Positions 16,954-26,108 of a stretch of DNA of 64,000 nucleotides are shown here, in pieces (position 1 is the stretch's first letter; every line of letters starts with the position of its first letter). Where the stretch lies: positions 1,984,001 through 2,048,000 of the forward strand of contig CAVTRI010000001.1 of the NCBI GenBank assembly GCA_963737075.1, given 5' to 3'. The position numbers were made by a program, and so were the translations under genes. The notes under the pieces are model-generated. The model worked only from the letters and a program-made list of their open reading frames with translations. It was not told the origin of the DNA and did no database searches. Origin of the DNA: CAVTRI01 sp963737075 (GTDB taxonomy: Bacteria > Actinomycetota > Acidimicrobiia > Acidimicrobiales > Palsa-688).

Positions 16954-18252
16954 GTGCGCCCGACCCTCCCCAGCCAGACTGTGCGCCCGACCCGCCCCAG
17001 CCGTACGTTTTCGCCGGCCGAGCTGACACGGGTGGCGGCGTTACGTCGCGGTCGTCGCCGGGCCTCGGGACTGCTGGTCGTGGTCGCTGTCGTGTTCGTG
17101 GTGGCGACCGTCCTGCACAGCCACGCCAGCTGGCTGGCTTGGGTGCAGGCCACCGCGGTGGCGTCTCTCGTGGGCGGCCTGGCGGACTGGTTCGCGGTGA
17201 CCGCCCTGTTCCGCCGGCCGCTGGGCCTGCCCGTGCCGCACACCGCCATCGTTGTCGAGCGCAAGGACCGCTTCGCGGAGACGCTCGGCGCGTTTGTCCA
17301 GGAGAGCTTCCTGACCCCGGCGGCGGTCTCCGAACGGCTCCGGGCCAGCGACGCCGTACCCCGCGCCGCCGCCTGGCTGGCGGACCCGGCCAACGCCGGC
17401 CGGCTGGCGGCCCGGGCGGCAGATGCCGCGGCGGCCGGCGTGGAGCTCTTCCGCGACGAGGACGTCCATCGGCTGATCGAGTCCCTCACCCGCCAGCGGC
17501 TCCAGCGCATCGACCTGTCCGCCGTCGCCGGCCGCGCCCTGCAGCAGGCGACTAGCGAAGGACGCCACGAGCCGCTCTTCGACATCGCGCTCGGAGGGGT
17601 GAGCCACTACCTCGGCGAACGCCGCGGGCAGCTACACGACCTGCTTGCGTCGGCGTCGCCGTGGTGGCTACCGGGCCCGCTCGAGCACCGGATGGTCGAC
17701 CGTCTCATCGTCGGCGCCCAGCGCCTGCTCGACGAGATGGCTGCTGATAGGGCGCACCCGCTCCGCAAGCAGCTCGACGAGGCGTTGGCTCGCCTGGCAG
17801 AAGATCTGCAGCAGTCCCCTGAGCTTCGTCGACGCGGCGAAGAAATGAAATCCCAGCTGCTCGCCGAGCCGCAGCTGCGTGGTTTCGCGACCACGCTCTG
17901 GAACGACACCAAAGCCGAGCTCGCCCGCCAGGCTCGCCGGCCCGGGTCGGATCTGCGGACCCGCCTGGCTGCGGCCATCGCGTCAACAGGAACCCGGTTG
18001 CGAGACGACCCGGAGCTGGCGGCCGCCGCGCTCCGCAGCCTGGACGCGGCCGCAGACGCGCTCCTCGCCCGCAGCGGCCCCGAGCTCGCCAACCTGGTCA
18101 GCGGCACCATCCGCCGCTGGGACGCCGCCGAGACGTCCCTGCGCCTGGAGCTTTTGCTCGGCCCGGACCTGCAGTTCATCCGTATCAACGGCACCGTTGT
18201 CGGCGCCATGGCCGGGCTGGCGCTCCACGCCCTTCAGCAGGCGTTGAGCTAA
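16954..18252 (+). CDS. DUF445 family membrane protein (YjiN-like)
   Basis: About 432 residues. Two helices near residues 37-85 (SGLLVVVAVVFVVATVLH and WVQATAVASLVGGLADWFAV) are followed by the family block ADWFAVTALFRRPLGLPVPH and KDRFAETLGAFVQE, then a long helical cytosolic part and a C-terminal hydrophobic segment (NGTVVGAMAGLALHAL). Function of the family is unknown. GTG starts at 16954 and 16981 lie in an imperfect direct repeat containing GTGCGCCCGACCC, so the first 10-20 residues are uncertain. Follows the TetR gene on the same strand. Confidence 0.85.
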   Translation: MRPTLPSQTVRPTRPSRTFSPAELTRVAALRRGRRRASGLLVVVAVVFVVATVLHSHASWLAWVQATAVASLVGGLADWFAVTALFRRPLGLPVPHTAIVVERKDRFAETLGAFVQESFLTPAAVSERLRASDAVPRAAAWLADPANAGRLAARAADAAAAGVELFRDEDVHRLIESLTRQRLQRIDLSAVAGRALQQATSEGRHEPLFDIALGGVSHYLGERRGQLHDLLASASPWWLPGPLEHRMVDRLIVGAQRLLDEMAADRAHPLRKQLDEALARLAEDLQQSPELRRRGEEMKSQLLAEPQLRGFATTLWNDTKAELARQARRPGSDLRTRLAAAIASTGTRLRDDPELAAAALRSLDAAADALLARSGPELANLVSGTIRRWDAAETSLRLELLLGPDLQFIRINGTVVGAMAGLALHALQQALS

Positions 18253-18268
18253 CGGGCCGCTTCGGACC

Positions 18269-19306
18269 TCACCAGCCTCCCCGGTCGAGGGCCGACAGCG
18301 CGGCGTCGGCCCGGTCCTCGATCGACCGCCGGAGGTCGCGATAGTCGAACCCGTCGTCGCCCATGGCCCCGGTTTCGTAGCGAGTGAGGACGCCGGCGCT
18401 GATGCATGCGCTCCGCCAGTAATTGAAAGCCACGTAGAAGTCCAGGCCGGACACGTCGAATCCGGTCCCGGCGGCGTAGCGGTCGATGAGCCACTGGCGG
18501 CCGGGGAACCCGGGGAGGACCGACGGGGGGGCGCCCGCCAGGGACGTCCGGTGCCACTCGGCGGGCTCCGTCCACGACGACACCAGCCATCCGAAGTCGG
18601 CCAGCGGGTCGCCCAGGGTGGCGAGCTCCCAGTCGAGGACGGCGCGGATCTGGCCGGTCGGGCCGACGATCATGTTGCCCAGCCGGAAGTCTCCGTGGAC
18701 GATGCTCGCCCGGGTCTGGGCCGGAACGGCCGCCGTCAGACGCTCGTGCCCGACGGCCACGGCGTTGATGTCGGTGTGGTTGGACTGATCCCACTGGCGC
18801 TTCCAGCGGCGCAGCTGGCGTCCGACGTAGTCCTCCCGCTTGGCCGCTCCGGCCAGGCCGACGGCGTCGATGTCGACGCGGTGCAAAGCGGCGAGCGTGT
18901 CGACCAGGCTGGCGGTGGCCTCACGGCGGGCATCCGCCGTCAGAGCTTCCGCCGCGGGGGCGTCGTGGAGGATGAAGCCTTCGACGTAGCCCATCACGTA
19001 GAACGGCACTCCGAGTGGGCCTTCCTCCCCGCAGACCGCCAGCGGTTCTGGCACCGGCACGGCTGTCGGCCACACGGCGCTGATGAACCGCCACTCCCGC
19101 GCCATGTCGTGAGCCGTGGCGAGCACCATGTCGAACGGGGGACGGCGCAGCACCACGCGGCGCCCGTCACCGCCGCTCAGGGCGTAGGTCAGGTTGGAAC
19201 GCCCGCCCGAGATCAGCTCGGCCGACACCGGCGGGACAAGCGCCAACCCCTGCTCGCCCAGCCATGTCACCACCGCCTCGACCGGCATGGCGCTCCCGGA
19301 AACCAT
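18269..19306 (-). CDS. aminoglycoside phosphotransferase-like kinase, ACAD10/11 N-domain type
   Basis: About 345 residues with the protein-kinase-like fold of the APH family. SGGRSNLTYAL is the glycine loop, VVLRRPP carries the ATP-binding lysine/arginine, VHGDFRLGNMIV near residue 204 is the catalytic loop (Brenner motif), and LDWELATLGDPLADFGW gives the metal-binding Asp. Proteins of this type lie beside acyl-CoA dehydrogenases in many actinobacteria and match the N-terminal kinase domain of ACAD10/11, which phosphorylates 4-hydroxyacyl-CoA before elimination. Here an acyl-CoA dehydrogenase starts 55 bases away in the divergent direction, which supports that role. Confidence 0.87.
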   Translation of the reverse strand: MVSGSAMPVEAVVTWLGEQGLALVPPVSAELISGGRSNLTYALSGGDGRRVVLRRPPFDMVLATAHDMAREWRFISAVWPTAVPVPEPLAVCGEEGPLGVPFYVMGYVEGFILHDAPAAEALTADARREATASLVDTLAALHRVDIDAVGLAGAAKREDYVGRQLRRWKRQWDQSNHTDINAVAVGHERLTAAVPAQTRASIVHGDFRLGNMIVGPTGQIRAVLDWELATLGDPLADFGWLVSSWTEPAEWHRTSLAGAPPSVLPGFPGRQWLIDRYAAGTGFDVSGLDFYVAFNYWRSACISAGVLTRYETGAMGDDGFDYRDLRRSIEDRADAALSALDRGGW

Positions 19307-19360
19307 CGTTTCGGCAGGCTAGCGCCGCGCGTGTCTGCGCGTTGCGGGTAGACACGCGGT

Positions 19361-20635
19361 ATGGATTTCGAGCTGCCATCTGATCTGCACGCTTACCTGG
19401 GCGAGCTGGACGACTTCATCGAGCGGGAGATCAAGCCGCTCGAGGAGGCCGATGACAACATCCGCTACTTCGACCACCGCCGGGAGGACGCCCGCACGGA
19501 CTGGGATCGCGGCGGCCTGCCGTCGCGCGAGTGGGAGGAGTTGCTCGGAGAAGCCCGTCGTCGGGCTGACGCCGCCGGCCACTACCGGTACCCCTTTCCC
19601 AAGGAGTACGGCGGCAAGGACGGCACAAACTTGGGGATGGCGGTCATCCGCGAGCATCTGGCCCGCAAGGGCCTGGGCCTGCACTGCGACCTCCAAAACG
19701 AGCACGCCATCGTCGGCAACAATGTTGGCCTGCTCTTGATGCTGGAGTACGGCAGTGACGCTCAGAAGGCCGATTGGATAGAAGACCTCGCAGTAGGCCG
19801 CCGGCATTTCTCGTTTGGGATCACCGAGCCCAACCACGGTTCGGACGCCACCTGGATGGAAACTCATGCCGAGCGGGACGGCGACGAGTGGGTCATCAAT
19901 GGCGAGAAAACCTGGAACACCGGCATCCACACGGCCGCCTATGACATCGTCTTCGCCCGAACTGCCGGGAAGGCAGGGGACGGCACCGGCATCACAGCAT
20001 TCCTCGTGCCCACCGACGCCCCCGGCTTCAAGGTCGAAGAGTTCTTGTGGACCTTCAACATGCCTACGGACCACGCGCACGTTTCGCTCACCAACGTGCG
20101 AGTCCCCAACGATGCGATCTTCGGAGAGGAAGGCTACGGGCTGCAGGTGGTCCAGCACTTCTTCAACGAAAACCGGATCCGCCAGGCCGCCTCCAGCCTG
20201 GGTGCCGCCCAGTTCTGCATCGACAAGTCTGTCGAGTACGCAAAGAAGCGGGCGCCATTCGGCAAGCCGCTAGCGACCAACCAGGCGATCCAGTTCCCGC
20301 TGGTAGAGCTGCAAACGCAGTGCGAGATGCTGCGGGCGTTGGTGCACAAGACGGCGTGGTCGATGGACGAGTACGGGGCGTTCTCCCAGTCGGACAAAGT
20401 GTCGATGTGCAACTACTGGGCCAACCGCCTGTGCTGTGAGGCAGCCGACCGGGCGATGCAGGTGCACGGTGGGCTCGGCTACTCGCGGCACATGCCGTTT
20501 GAGCACATCTACCGACACCACCGGCGCTACCGGATCACCGAGGGCGCGGAGGAGATCCAGATGCGCCGGGTGGCGGGCTACATGTTCGGGTTCATGCACC
20601 AGCAGGCGCCCAAGGGCGTGCGGGTCAGCTCTTAG
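19361..20635 (+). CDS. acyl-CoA dehydrogenase
   Basis: FAD enzyme that introduces an alpha-beta double bond into an acyl-CoA. About 424 residues. FSFGITEPNHGSDATWM and NGEKTWNTGIHTA are the FAD/substrate segments; KKRAPFGKPLATNQAIQF and MQVHGGLGYSRHMPFEHIYR belong to the C-terminal helical domain; the catalytic base fits the Glu of RITEGAEEIQMRR near residue 400. The sequence is of the ACAD10/11-associated class rather than a short-chain enzyme. It faces the phosphotransferase gene; the shared 54-base gap must hold both promoters. Ends 11 bases inside the convergent VOC gene. Confidence 0.9.
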   Translation: MDFELPSDLHAYLGELDDFIEREIKPLEEADDNIRYFDHRREDARTDWDRGGLPSREWEELLGEARRRADAAGHYRYPFPKEYGGKDGTNLGMAVIREHLARKGLGLHCDLQNEHAIVGNNVGLLLMLEYGSDAQKADWIEDLAVGRRHFSFGITEPNHGSDATWMETHAERDGDEWVINGEKTWNTGIHTAAYDIVFARTAGKAGDGTGITAFLVPTDAPGFKVEEFLWTFNMPTDHAHVSLTNVRVPNDAIFGEEGYGLQVVQHFFNENRIRQAASSLGAAQFCIDKSVEYAKKRAPFGKPLATNQAIQFPLVELQTQCEMLRALVHKTAWSMDEYGAFSQSDKVSMCNYWANRLCCEAADRAMQVHGGLGYSRHMPFEHIYRHHRRYRITEGAEEIQMRRVAGYMFGFMHQQAPKGVRVSS

Positions 20636-21404
20636 GAAGCAACTCGAAACGGGTGCCGCAGATCACGACGGCGCCGTCCTCGTCGAGACGGCCCCGCCGT
20701 TCGGCTTCCGTACGCGCCCGCTCGAGGTCCACCATCGACAGGTGCACCCCGGACAGGCCATCGCCGCGGTTGTCGCCGAGCGGCACGAAGCTGACCGTGG
20801 CGTTGTCGAAGGGCAGCACGGGATAGGCCGCCCCGGCGCCGCTGTGTTGCAGTCGGATCTCGGTGATCTCCGACCACCGGTCGGCAATCCGGTCGGGCTC
20901 GGCGGACTGGATCTCCACACCGCGAATGCCGTCGACGACATCGGTGCGAGTTGCCTGCTGCCATGCCGGCCCGGCCGGCGCCCACGGCCCGTGGGGATCC
21001 TCCCCGCCGCCCTGGAAGTCGATCTCCAGGAAGCTGCCGCCGGTGTCGACCGGGTGCAGCTGCATGCAGTGGTAGCCGTCGTGCTCATAGTCCATCACCG
21101 TGCGCACGCCGAGCTCTTTGACCCGAGCCCGCCGGGCGGCGTGGTCGTCAGTGTGGGTGATGACCATGTAGCCGCCGTCGCCGCGGCGGCGGTAGAGGTA
21201 GCGCCCGGCGGCCGTGTCTTCCCGGATGGGGGCGACCACTTCGAGGAACTGGGTGCCCACGGGCAGCACGGCGTTTTCCAGACCGAAGCGGTCCACGCCG
21301 GGGTCCCGGAAGGCGACCTCCAAGCCGAACACCCCCTGCAGGTCGTCGAGCACCGGGGCGAGCTCGGCGGTGACGAGGGCTACCTGTCGGAGTCTGATCC
21401 ACAT
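20625..21404 (-). CDS. VOC (glyoxalase/bleomycin-resistance) superfamily protein
   Basis: About 259 residues with two vicinal-oxygen-chelate modules. The first begins RLRQVALVTAEL and includes VFGLEVAFRDPGVDRFGLEN; the second begins around DGIRGVEIQSAEPDRIADRW. YHCMQLHPVDTGGSFLEID contains the usual metal-site His and Glu. Large VOC proteins of this kind occur in catabolic clusters and may act as dioxygenase, epimerase or lyase; none can be chosen. ATG at 21404 lacks a strong ribosome site. A much longer reading in the same frame upstream is not coding, because it is antisense-like to the TetR gene. Confidence 0.8.
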   Translation of the reverse strand: MWIRLRQVALVTAELAPVLDDLQGVFGLEVAFRDPGVDRFGLENAVLPVGTQFLEVVAPIREDTAAGRYLYRRRGDGGYMVITHTDDHAARRARVKELGVRTVMDYEHDGYHCMQLHPVDTGGSFLEIDFQGGGEDPHGPWAPAGPAWQQATRTDVVDGIRGVEIQSAEPDRIADRWSEITEIRLQHSGAGAAYPVLPFDNATVSFVPLGDNRGDGLSGVHLSMVDLERARTEAERRGRLDEDGAVVICGTRFELLPKS

Positions 21405-21433
21405 GCGTTCGATGATCGCGCGAGGCGTCGAGG

Positions 21434-22063
21434 TCAGGCGGCGCCGAAGCCGTCCAGCACGCCGTCGACCAGCCGGGCCAGTTCGGCCCGGTCGATGTGG
21501 GCGTGCCGGAACAGGACCCGGTAGAACACCGCCCCGAAGAACGCGTCCAGCAGCAGGTTGATGTCGGCGCTTGCAGGGAACACCCCTCGCTGCATGGCGG
21601 CCTCGAAGAGTCGGCGTGCGCCTTCGATGCGGGAACGGGTGACGATCTCGGCGAGGCCCACCCGCAGCTCGTCGCCGGCCGGCACGTCGGCGGCGATCTG
21701 CACCACGTTCGTCAGCTGGCGGAAGAGGTGGTCGGGGCCGTCGTCGAGCCGGAGGACGAACGACGCGTGCGCCACCAGGTCGACGCGAAGATCTCCCGTA
21801 GGCTCCGGCGGCGAGCTGGCGAGAAACGCGGCCTGCGAGATGGCGTCCAGCCCCAGATGCGCCTTCGTGGGCCACCAGCGGTAGATCGTTGCCTTCGACA
21901 CCCCCGCCTCGGCGGCGACGCGATCCATGGACAGGTGCTGGTAATCCCCCTGTTCCAGGAACCTGATCGCCGCTTCGAGGATCCGGCGCGAGCGGACCAG
22001 GTCTCGTGGCCGCCCCCGAGGGGTCGGCCGCGGATCGGACCCTTCTTCCGCGAACATCGCCAT
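21434..22063 (-). CDS. TetR/AcrR-family transcriptional regulator
   Basis: About 209 residues. The DNA-binding domain is at residues 20-66: SRRILEAAIRFLEQGDYQHL, then MDRVAAEAGVSKATIYRWWP with the helix-turn-helix. The C-terminal ligand domain resembles the TetR_C_11 type, with HLFRQLTNVVQIAADVPAG and FFGAVFYRVLF. It lies upstream of the VOC gene on the same strand (29-base gap), so they may form an operon and the regulator may control the surrounding catabolic genes. ATG at 22063 or 22057. Confidence 0.88.
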   Translation of the reverse strand: MAMFAEEGSDPRPTPRGRPRDLVRSRRILEAAIRFLEQGDYQHLSMDRVAAEAGVSKATIYRWWPTKAHLGLDAISQAAFLASSPPEPTGDLRVDLVAHASFVLRLDDGPDHLFRQLTNVVQIAADVPAGDELRVGLAEIVTRSRIEGARRLFEAAMQRGVFPASADINLLLDAFFGAVFYRVLFRHAHIDRAELARLVDGVLDGFGAA

Positions 22064-22162
22064 GCGCGACGATAACCCTGCGCCCCGGGGGGCCGCCGTC
22101 ACGCCGCCTGTTTGGCCTATGGCTGGGGGAGCGTTTGGACCGTGGCTGGTAGGTTGCCGGCC

Positions 22163-22720
22163 ATGTCGTTGGAGGTGGCGGCTCCGCCGCGTGTCCTGTT
22201 CCTCTGCACCGGCAACGCCACGCGGTCGGTGATCGCCGCCGCCGCGCTCGCTCGGGCGATGCCGGACCTCGCCGTCGACGGCGCCGGCACGCTGAGCCTC
22301 GAGGGTCTGCCCATGGGGTGGCGCACACGCTCGGCGCTGGAGGCCGTCGGGCTCGACGTGGCCGCGCACCGTAGCCGTCAAGTCACCGGCGCCGACCTGG
22401 AGGCGGCGGCGCTCATCGTGGGGCTGGCGCCCGAGCATGTCTCATGGGTACGCCGCCGGCATCCCGATGCCGCGCCTCGCACCGCCACCCTCAAACGGCT
22501 CTGCAGGGATCTCCCCGACGTGGGGGGCGACCTGCCCGCGCGCCTGGCCGCCCTCGACGTCGCCAACGTTGCCGTCGAGGAGTGGGAAGAGGTGTCGGAT
22601 CCGGCAGGCGCCGACGTCGAGACGTTTGTGGCATGCGCGCAGGAAATCGCCGGGCTCGTGGCTGAGCTCGCGCCCGCCTTGACGGAAGCGGTGGCCGTCG
22701 CCGCCTGCGAATCGGGGTAG
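22163..22720 (+). CDS. low-molecular-weight phosphotyrosine phosphatase family protein
   Basis: About 185 residues. VLFLCTGNATRSVIAAA is the active-site loop C-x4-x-R-S of LMW-PTPs and arsenate reductases; a later EVSDPAGAD supplies the Asp-Pro general acid. Expected helices follow (MGWRTRSALEAVGLD, HRSRQVTGADL). Either protein-tyrosine phosphatase or thioredoxin-type arsenate reductase is possible; the additional resolving cysteines of ArsC are not evident, favouring phosphatase. ATG at 22163 is chosen because the fold begins nine residues later; a start at 22112 would add 17 residues. Confidence 0.82.
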   Translation: MSLEVAAPPRVLFLCTGNATRSVIAAAALARAMPDLAVDGAGTLSLEGLPMGWRTRSALEAVGLDVAAHRSRQVTGADLEAAALIVGLAPEHVSWVRRRHPDAAPRTATLKRLCRDLPDVGGDLPARLAALDVANVAVEEWEEVSDPAGADVETFVACAQEIAGLVAELAPALTEAVAVAACESG

Positions 22721-22764
22721 CCGCCCGGGGCGTCATGGCCGCCGCCTGGCTAACGTCGCCGGGC

Positions 22765-23607
22765 ATGACACAGCTACAGGGGAAGGGCGCGGTGATCACC
22801 GGTGGCGCCAGCGGGATCGGCTTTGCCACCGCCGCGGAGATGGGCAGGCGCGGGTGCCGGTTGGTGCTGGCCGACATCGAGCCGGGAGCGCTCGACGCGG
22901 CCGTGGATCGGCTACGGACGGACGGGGTCGAGGCACACGGCGTCCGCTGCGACGTCACCTCCTACGAGGAGGTCCAAGCGCTGGCTGCCTCGTCGTTTGA
23001 CCTGCTGGGCGCGGTCCACGTCGTGTTCAACAACGCCGGCGTGGCGGTGGGAGGGCCGACCGCTGAAGTCACGCACGACGAGTGGCGCTGGGTGATCGAC
23101 GTCGACTTGTGGGGACCGATCCACGGGGTGGAAGCGTTCGTGCCCCGGCTGATCGAACAGGGCGAGGGCGGCCACGTGTTGTTCACGGCGTCGTTCGCCG
23201 GCCTGGTGCCCAACATCGGGTTGGGCCCGTACTGCGTGGCCAAGTACGGCGTGGTGGCGCTGGCCGAGGTCCTGCGGCGCGAGCTGCGGCCTCACGGCAT
23301 CGGGGCCTCGGTCCTGTGCCCGATGCGCGTAGGGACCAACATCGGGGCGTCGGAACGCAACCGCCAGGAGCGCTACGGCACGCCGCGGCCACCTCGCCCG
23401 GCCTCACCCGAGAGCCAGGAGGGCGGCCGGGACATGGCGGGCCGGGTGCTCCCGGTGGAGGGCGTGGCGGCCCTCACCGTCGACGCCGTGGAAGCCGACC
23501 GGCTGTACGTGCTTCCCCACGAGGAATCCCGGGCGTCCATCCAGCGCCGGTTCGCGCACATCGACCACACTTTCGAGGAGCAGCCGGCGCTGTTCGGCGA
23601 ATCCTGA
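22765..23607 (+). CDS. short-chain dehydrogenase/reductase (SDR)
   Basis: NAD(P)-dependent oxidoreductase of about 280 residues. ITGGASGIGFATA near residue 13 is the cofactor glycine motif, LADIE gives an acidic residue favouring NAD(H), NNAGVAVGG is the structural motif, and FTASFAGL with YCVAKYG provide catalytic Ser, Tyr and Lys. An ATG 11 codons after a first possible start is used because the fold begins there. A long C-terminal tail with VEGVAALTVDAVEADRLYVL is typical of actinobacterial SDRs in lipid catabolism. Convergent with an esterase gene. Confidence 0.9.
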   Translation: MTQLQGKGAVITGGASGIGFATAAEMGRRGCRLVLADIEPGALDAAVDRLRTDGVEAHGVRCDVTSYEEVQALAASSFDLLGAVHVVFNNAGVAVGGPTAEVTHDEWRWVIDVDLWGPIHGVEAFVPRLIEQGEGGHVLFTASFAGLVPNIGLGPYCVAKYGVVALAEVLRRELRPHGIGASVLCPMRVGTNIGASERNRQERYGTPRPPRPASPESQEGGRDMAGRVLPVEGVAALTVDAVEADRLYVLPHEESRASIQRRFAHIDHTFEEQPALFGES

Positions 23608-23636
23608 CGAGTTGTCGGCAGAGCTAGCCGACCTTT

Positions 23637-23734
23637 GACGAGTTGTTGGCCGCGGCGGCGGAACCTTGACGACAAATCGCGCGCGTGCGCGCGATTACTC
23701 GTGGAAGTTCGGGCCAATCCGCCAACAACTCGTC
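23637..23734. terminator. nested inverted repeats between convergent genes
   Basis: Outer arms GACGAGTTGTTGGC (23637-23650) and GCCAACAACTCGTC (23721-23734) pair perfectly over 14 bases. Inside is AATCGCGCGC (23675-23684), a GT spacer and GCGCGCGATT (23687-23696), a perfect ten-base palindrome. A third degenerate arm, TGACGAGTTGTCGGC, follows the SDR stop codon at about 23606. No T tract is present, but the site lies between two convergent 3' ends, so a bidirectional terminator is the likely role. Confidence 0.6.
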
Positions 23735-23771
23735 GAAGTTCCGGTCCTTCCGGGAGTTGGACGCTCGGAGG

Positions 23772-24674
23772 CTAAAGCCCGAGCCGCGGACGCAGCCACG
23801 CCCCGATCTTGGCGATGGCCTCGTCGGCTTCGGGCATGTTGCCGGCACACATCTGGAAGACGTGCTGCATCTCGGGGAACACCTCGAGGCTGACGTCCAC
23901 CCCGTCTCGCCGGGCAGCCTCCTCGACGCGAACGGCGTCGTCCAGCAGTGTCTCGTCCCCGCCCACCTGGATGTATAGCCGGCAGATGCCCGTGAAATCG
24001 GCGTGGATGGGGGCGGCGAGCGGATCCCGGGCGTCGCCGCCCGCCAGGAACATCTCAGCCATCCCTTTCACCCCCACCTCCTGCACGATCAGATCCTTGT
24101 CGGCGTTCGTCGTCATCGACGCGCCAACGCACTCCAGGTCCGCCCACGGGGAGATGGGCACCGCCCCGGCTGGTTGTGGCAGCCCCTGGTCGCGGAGTTT
24201 GAGGAGGGTGGAGAGCGTCAGCCCGCCGCCCGCAGAATCGCCGGCGACGGCCAGGTGGGCCGGCTCGCAGCCCTGGTCGAGCAGCCACCGGTAGGCGGTG
24301 ACGCTGTCGGTGACCGCCGCCGGATGCGGGTGCTCGGGGGCCAGGCGGTAGTCGACGATGAGCACCCGGCAGCCGACGGCGTTGGCCAGGTGCCCGCACA
24401 GCTTCTTGTACTGAGAAGCGTTGCCGAGGACGTAGCCACCCCCGTGCACATAGTGCAACACCCGGTCGGCGGCGCCGGCGGCGGGCTCGGCCCAGACGGC
24501 CGGCACGCCTCCGGCGTCGACTTCGCTCCACGTGACGCCGGCGGGCTCGGCGGTCATCTGAGAAAAGTCATCCATTGATGCCCGCATTTCCTCGAGCGAA
24601 CGCTCCTCCGAGAGCGCGTCGCTCAACTGGGTGCGCAACAGCTCTTTCATCGCTTCGGCCTGCTGACTGGCCAT
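23772..24674 (-). CDS. alpha/beta hydrolase, hormone-sensitive-lipase family
   Basis: Esterase of about 300 residues. HGGGYVLGNAS (oxyanion), VDYRLAPEHPHPAAV, AGDSAGGGL (nucleophile Ser near residue 147), an acid in GGDETLLDD and a base in PEMQHVFQ are all present. ATG at 24674 follows GGGAGGG. An N-terminal cap helix with KELLRTQLSDALSEERSLEE is typical of the group acting on short or medium acyl esters. Divergent from the acyl-CoA dehydrogenase at 24778, about 100 bases apart. Confidence 0.88.
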   Translation of the reverse strand: MASQQAEAMKELLRTQLSDALSEERSLEEMRASMDDFSQMTAEPAGVTWSEVDAGGVPAVWAEPAAGAADRVLHYVHGGGYVLGNASQYKKLCGHLANAVGCRVLIVDYRLAPEHPHPAAVTDSVTAYRWLLDQGCEPAHLAVAGDSAGGGLTLSTLLKLRDQGLPQPAGAVPISPWADLECVGASMTTNADKDLIVQEVGVKGMAEMFLAGGDARDPLAAPIHADFTGICRLYIQVGGDETLLDDAVRVEEAARRDGVDVSLEVFPEMQHVFQMCAGNMPEADEAIAKIGAWLRPRLGL

Positions 24675-24777
24675 GGTCCCTCCCGGTTCGGGCCGCGGGC
24701 TGGTCGGCCAGCGGCGCATATGCGTAGCTTGGGGAAAGCTACCGGGTCGTCGCCGGTCCCGTCGGAGGAGAACGCAC

Positions 24778-26043
24778 ATGACCACCGCCATGAGCACGAC
24801 AGAGGGCGCCAAACCTGTGGAGCTAGAGGAGTTCCGCTCCCGTGTACACGAGTTCCTCACCGCGCATGCTGCGCCCCGCGTGGAGGAAGAAGAGTTCGAT
24901 CCTGAGGCATCTCACCCGGCGGTCGAAGCCGACATGGTCGCGGCCGCGAAGGCGTACCAGGCTGCGCTCTTCGATGCCCGGCTGGCGGCGCTCACCTGGC
25001 CGACCGAATACGGGGGCCAGGGCCTCCCGGGCTCCTACCAGACCGCGTTCAACGAGGAGGCGGCAGACTTCGTCAGGCCCGACACCATCTTCACGATTGG
25101 CTTCGGCATGTGCATCCCGACCGTGCTGGCCCACGGAACAGAGGCGCTGAAGCAGCGATACGTGCGCCCGGCGGCCCGAGGCCAAGAGGTGTGGTGCCAG
25201 CTGTTCTCGGAACCGGGGGCAGGCTCGGACGTCGCCAGCCTGCAGTCACGGGCGATTCGCGACGGCGACGAGTGGATCCTCAACGGTCAGAAGGTGTGGA
25301 CCTCCGGAGCGCAGTATTCCGACTTCGGCATCGTACTGGCCCGCACCGATCCCGACCAGCCCAAGCACAAGGGGCTGTCCATGTTTGTCCTCGACATGCA
25401 CGCAGCGGGCATCACCATCAGCCCGTTGCGGCAGATGAATGGGGGCTCCGGTTTCAACGAGGTGTTCTTCGACGGGGTGCGCATTCCCGCCGATCACATC
25501 CTCGGGTCACCTGGTGAGGGCTGGCGGGTCGCGCTGACCACCCTGATGAACGAGCGGGTAGCCATCGGGACCGGCCGCAGCGCTGAGAAAACCTCTCCGC
25601 TGGCGCCGATCCAGCTGCACCTGGACCTCGCCCGGCGGCGGGGCCTGTTGACGGATCCGATCGTCCGCCAGGATCTGATGCGCTTGTTCGTCAGCCACCG
25701 GGTGCTGGACTTCGCCGGGCTCCGGATCCGCGCCACGCTGGCCGCCGGCCGCGCCCCCGGGCCGGAGGGTTCCGTGGCCAAGCTAGGCGGCGCCCTCCTG
25801 GCCCGCGAGGCGGCGGCCGTGGCTTGCCGGCTGGCCGGTCCGGCGTCGGTCGCCTGGACGGCCGACGACCAGGAAGCCCGGCTGGCCGCGCAGCTGACCC
25901 TCAGCGCTCCCGCCTCGGGAATCGCCGGCGGAACGAACGAGGTGATGCGCAACATTCTCGGTGAGCGGGTGCTCGGCCTGCCCAAGGAACCTCAGGTCGA
26001 CAAGGACCTGCCGTTCCGGGACCTGCCCATCAACGTGCGGTAG
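24778..26043 (+). CDS. acyl-CoA dehydrogenase
   Basis: About 421 residues. WCQLFSEPGAGSDVASLQ and NGQKVWTSGAQYSDFGIVLA are the FAD-binding sheet, MNGGSGFNEVFFDGVRIPAD the middle barrel. The C-terminal SGIAGGTNEVMRNILGERVL takes the position of the catalytic loop. The strong site GGAGGAG is eight bases before ATG. Of the FadE type used for sterol, cyclic or branched acyl-CoA in actinobacteria; such enzymes often act as heterotetramers with a second subunit, and none is adjacent here. Confidence 0.9.
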   Translation: MTTAMSTTEGAKPVELEEFRSRVHEFLTAHAAPRVEEEEFDPEASHPAVEADMVAAAKAYQAALFDARLAALTWPTEYGGQGLPGSYQTAFNEEAADFVRPDTIFTIGFGMCIPTVLAHGTEALKQRYVRPAARGQEVWCQLFSEPGAGSDVASLQSRAIRDGDEWILNGQKVWTSGAQYSDFGIVLARTDPDQPKHKGLSMFVLDMHAAGITISPLRQMNGGSGFNEVFFDGVRIPADHILGSPGEGWRVALTTLMNERVAIGTGRSAEKTSPLAPIQLHLDLARRRGLLTDPIVRQDLMRLFVSHRVLDFAGLRIRATLAAGRAPGPEGSVAKLGGALLAREAAAVACRLAGPASVAWTADDQEARLAAQLTLSAPASGIAGGTNEVMRNILGERVLGLPKEPQVDKDLPFRDLPINVR

Positions 26044-26108
26044 CAGACCGCATCCACCCTCCGCGAAGGGAGCGACGGCTACTGCCCGTCGCGGCCCACG
26101 ACCCGCTC

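Noticed and set aside
20625..22328. Single 567-residue protein on the minus strand
   Set aside because: Only the last 259 residues are a VOC protein; the rest is antisense or shadow to the TetR gene and reads as Arg-rich noise.
23772..24674. Tandem duplicate of the 6224-7141 esterase
   Set aside because: Both are HSL-type but the sequences differ widely and they are 16 kb apart.
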